DNA from: Gaiellasilicea sp035553355
GTDB taxonomy: Bacteria > Actinomycetota > Thermoleophilia > Gaiellales > Gaiellaceae
DNA length: 5,730 nt
Reading direction: 5' to 3'
Assembly (NCBI GenBank): GCA_035553355.1
Contig: DATMJW010000063.1
Span: forward strand, 1 to 5,730
The position numbers and the translations under genes are program-made. Positions 4,952-5,730 of this stretch are shown piece after piece (positions within the stretch are counted from its first letter, which is position 1; each line of letters opens with the position of its first letter). The notes beneath the pieces are model-generated. The model ran no database searches, was not told where the DNA came from, and worked only from the letters and a program-made list of their open reading frames with translations.

Positions 4952-5730
4952 GTGGCGGGCGAGAAGACACGCGCGGCGGTGGAAGCGCAGCCCGAGTGGC
5001 TCGCCCAGGTGCCGACGGACCGGCGGCTGCCGGAGGGCCGCGTCGCGTACGTCGGCTGCGGGACGTCGTTCCACGCGGCGCAGACGGCGGGGCCGGCTCT
5101 CGACGCGCTCGAGGCGGTGCTGCGGCCGCCGGAGGCCGAGGTCCTCGTCTGCGTCAGCCACGAAGGGGCGACCGCGCTGACGCTCGAGGCGGCGCGCGCG
5201 TTTCCGGGTGAGCGGTGGCTCGTGACGGGGAAGGCGGACAGCGAGCTCGGCCGCCTGTGCGAGGAGGTCGTCGTCGCGACGCCCGCCGTCGAGGAGAGCT
5301 ACTGCCACACGGCGTCGTACACGTGCGCCGTCGCGGCGCTCGCGGCGCTCCGAGGCGAGAACGTGTCGTGGCTGTCTGACGCCGTCGCCGAGGCGCTCGC
5401 GGGGGAGCGGATCGCGGTCTCGGATCACGAGCGGTGGCTCGTCGCGGGCGCGGGACGAGATTGGCCGACGGCACAGGAGGCGGCGCTGAAGCTCCGCGAG
5501 GGCGCGCACGTCGCCGCCGAGGCGCACCTGCTCGAGGAGCTCCTGCACGGACATCTCGCCGCCGTCGACGAGGGCGTGCGCTGCTTCGTCCTCGAGGGCG
5601 AGGCGCGTGCGGCGGCGCGTGCCGGCGACGCGGTGCGGGCGCTGCGCGAGCTCGGGTGCGACGTCACGCTCGTGCCGACGCGTCACCCGGTCGTCGACAT
5701 CGTGCCGTTCCAGCTGCTCACGATCGACCT
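4952..5730 (+). CDS. Stand-alone GlmS-like SIS-domain protein (3' end outside window)
   Basis: The reading frame runs from GTG 4952 off the right edge (259 full codons). It resembles the isomerase half of glucosamine-6-phosphate synthase (GlmS) and related stand-alone sugar isomerases/deaminases, without the glutaminase domain. The start MAGEKTRAAVEAQPEWLAQV matches the EQPE-type helix that precedes the first SIS domain in this family. First SIS domain: VAYVGCGTSFHAA (31-43) and VSHEGAT (68-74). Second: QEAALKLREGAHVAAEAH (175-192), then ELLHGHLA (196-203). Glu183 and His199 align with E. coli GlmS Glu488 and His504, with the same spacing of 16. The phosphate loop SQSGET of GlmS is SHEGAT here: the outer Ser and Thr are kept, but Ser349 is replaced by Glu. 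A cytoplasmic sugar or sugar-derivative isomerase or deaminase is likely; the substrate is open. There is no Shine-Dalgarno, and TATAGA lies 7 nt upstream, so it may be leaderless. GTG 4979 is an alternative start but would cut the conserved helix. Confidence 0.88.
   Translation, partial: MAGEKTRAAVEAQPEWLAQVPTDRRLPEGRVAYVGCGTSFHAAQTAGPALDALEAVLRPPEAEVLVCVSHEGATALTLEAARAFPGERWLVTGKADSELGRLCEEVVVATPAVEESYCHTASYTCAVAALAALRGENVSWLSDAVAEALAGERIAVSDHERWLVAGAGRDWPTAQEAALKLREGAHVAAEAHLLEELLHGHLAAVDEGVRCFVLEGEARAAARAGDAVRALRELGCDVTLVPTRHPVVDIVPFQLLTID

Noticed and set aside
4937..5686. N-terminal extension of the M16 frame to 5686
   Set aside because: The extension is antisense to the SIS-domain gene, is Arg-rich without motifs, and M16 proteins normally begin close to the ERHTLANGLRV segment.

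Overview
The window is GC-rich DNA (roughly 70% G+C by eye) with six closely packed protein-coding genes, two of them cut by the window edges. Strong G/C bias at third codon positions, lack of Shine-Dalgarno sequences, and start codons just downstream of TANNNT-type -10 hexamers fit a high-GC actinobacterial lineage that uses leaderless mRNAs. The deep-branching class Thermoleophilia is my guess from gene style; no marker gene here proves it. No RNA gene, CRISPR array, insertion sequence or prophage feature was seen, and no gene-free stretch exceeds about 120 bases.

Layout from left to right. (1) The C-terminal part of a secreted subtilisin-family (S8) protease, plus strand, ends at 1618 and is followed at once by a strong GC-rich hairpin that can serve as a bidirectional terminator. 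(2) A minus-strand YkuD-type L,D-transpeptidase (1736-2401) and (3) a plus-strand M15-family D,D-/L,D-peptidase (2424-3041) diverge from a 22-bp gap. That gap is organised as 6 + 10 + 6 bases around a palindrome giving the same -10-like hexamer TAGCCT to both genes. (4) A minus-strand protein related to the metallo-beta-lactamase fold but lacking part of the metal motif (3038-3664) lies directly downstream of (5) a minus-strand M16 zinc peptidase (3665-4936). The M16 stop codon TAG abuts the next ATG, so the two form a tight operon. (6) A plus-strand, stand-alone GlmS-like SIS-domain protein starts at 4952, diverges from the M16 gene across 15 bp, and runs off the right edge.

Function. The transpeptidase and M15 peptidase are both predicted to be exported and to act on peptidoglycan stem peptides, so co-expression from a shared divergent promoter would make sense: one trims or cuts stem peptides, the other crosslinks them. 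The S8 protease is probably an independent extracellular enzyme. The M16 peptidase and its MBL-like partner look cytoplasmic, with unknown substrates. The SIS protein resembles the isomerase half of glucosamine-6-phosphate synthase but has an altered phosphate-binding loop, so its substrate is open.

I do not see a clearly new defence, mobile or biosynthetic system. The most notable signal is regulatory: both divergent gene pairs are driven from extremely short gaps with palindromic -10-like cores, and the first is symmetric almost to the base.
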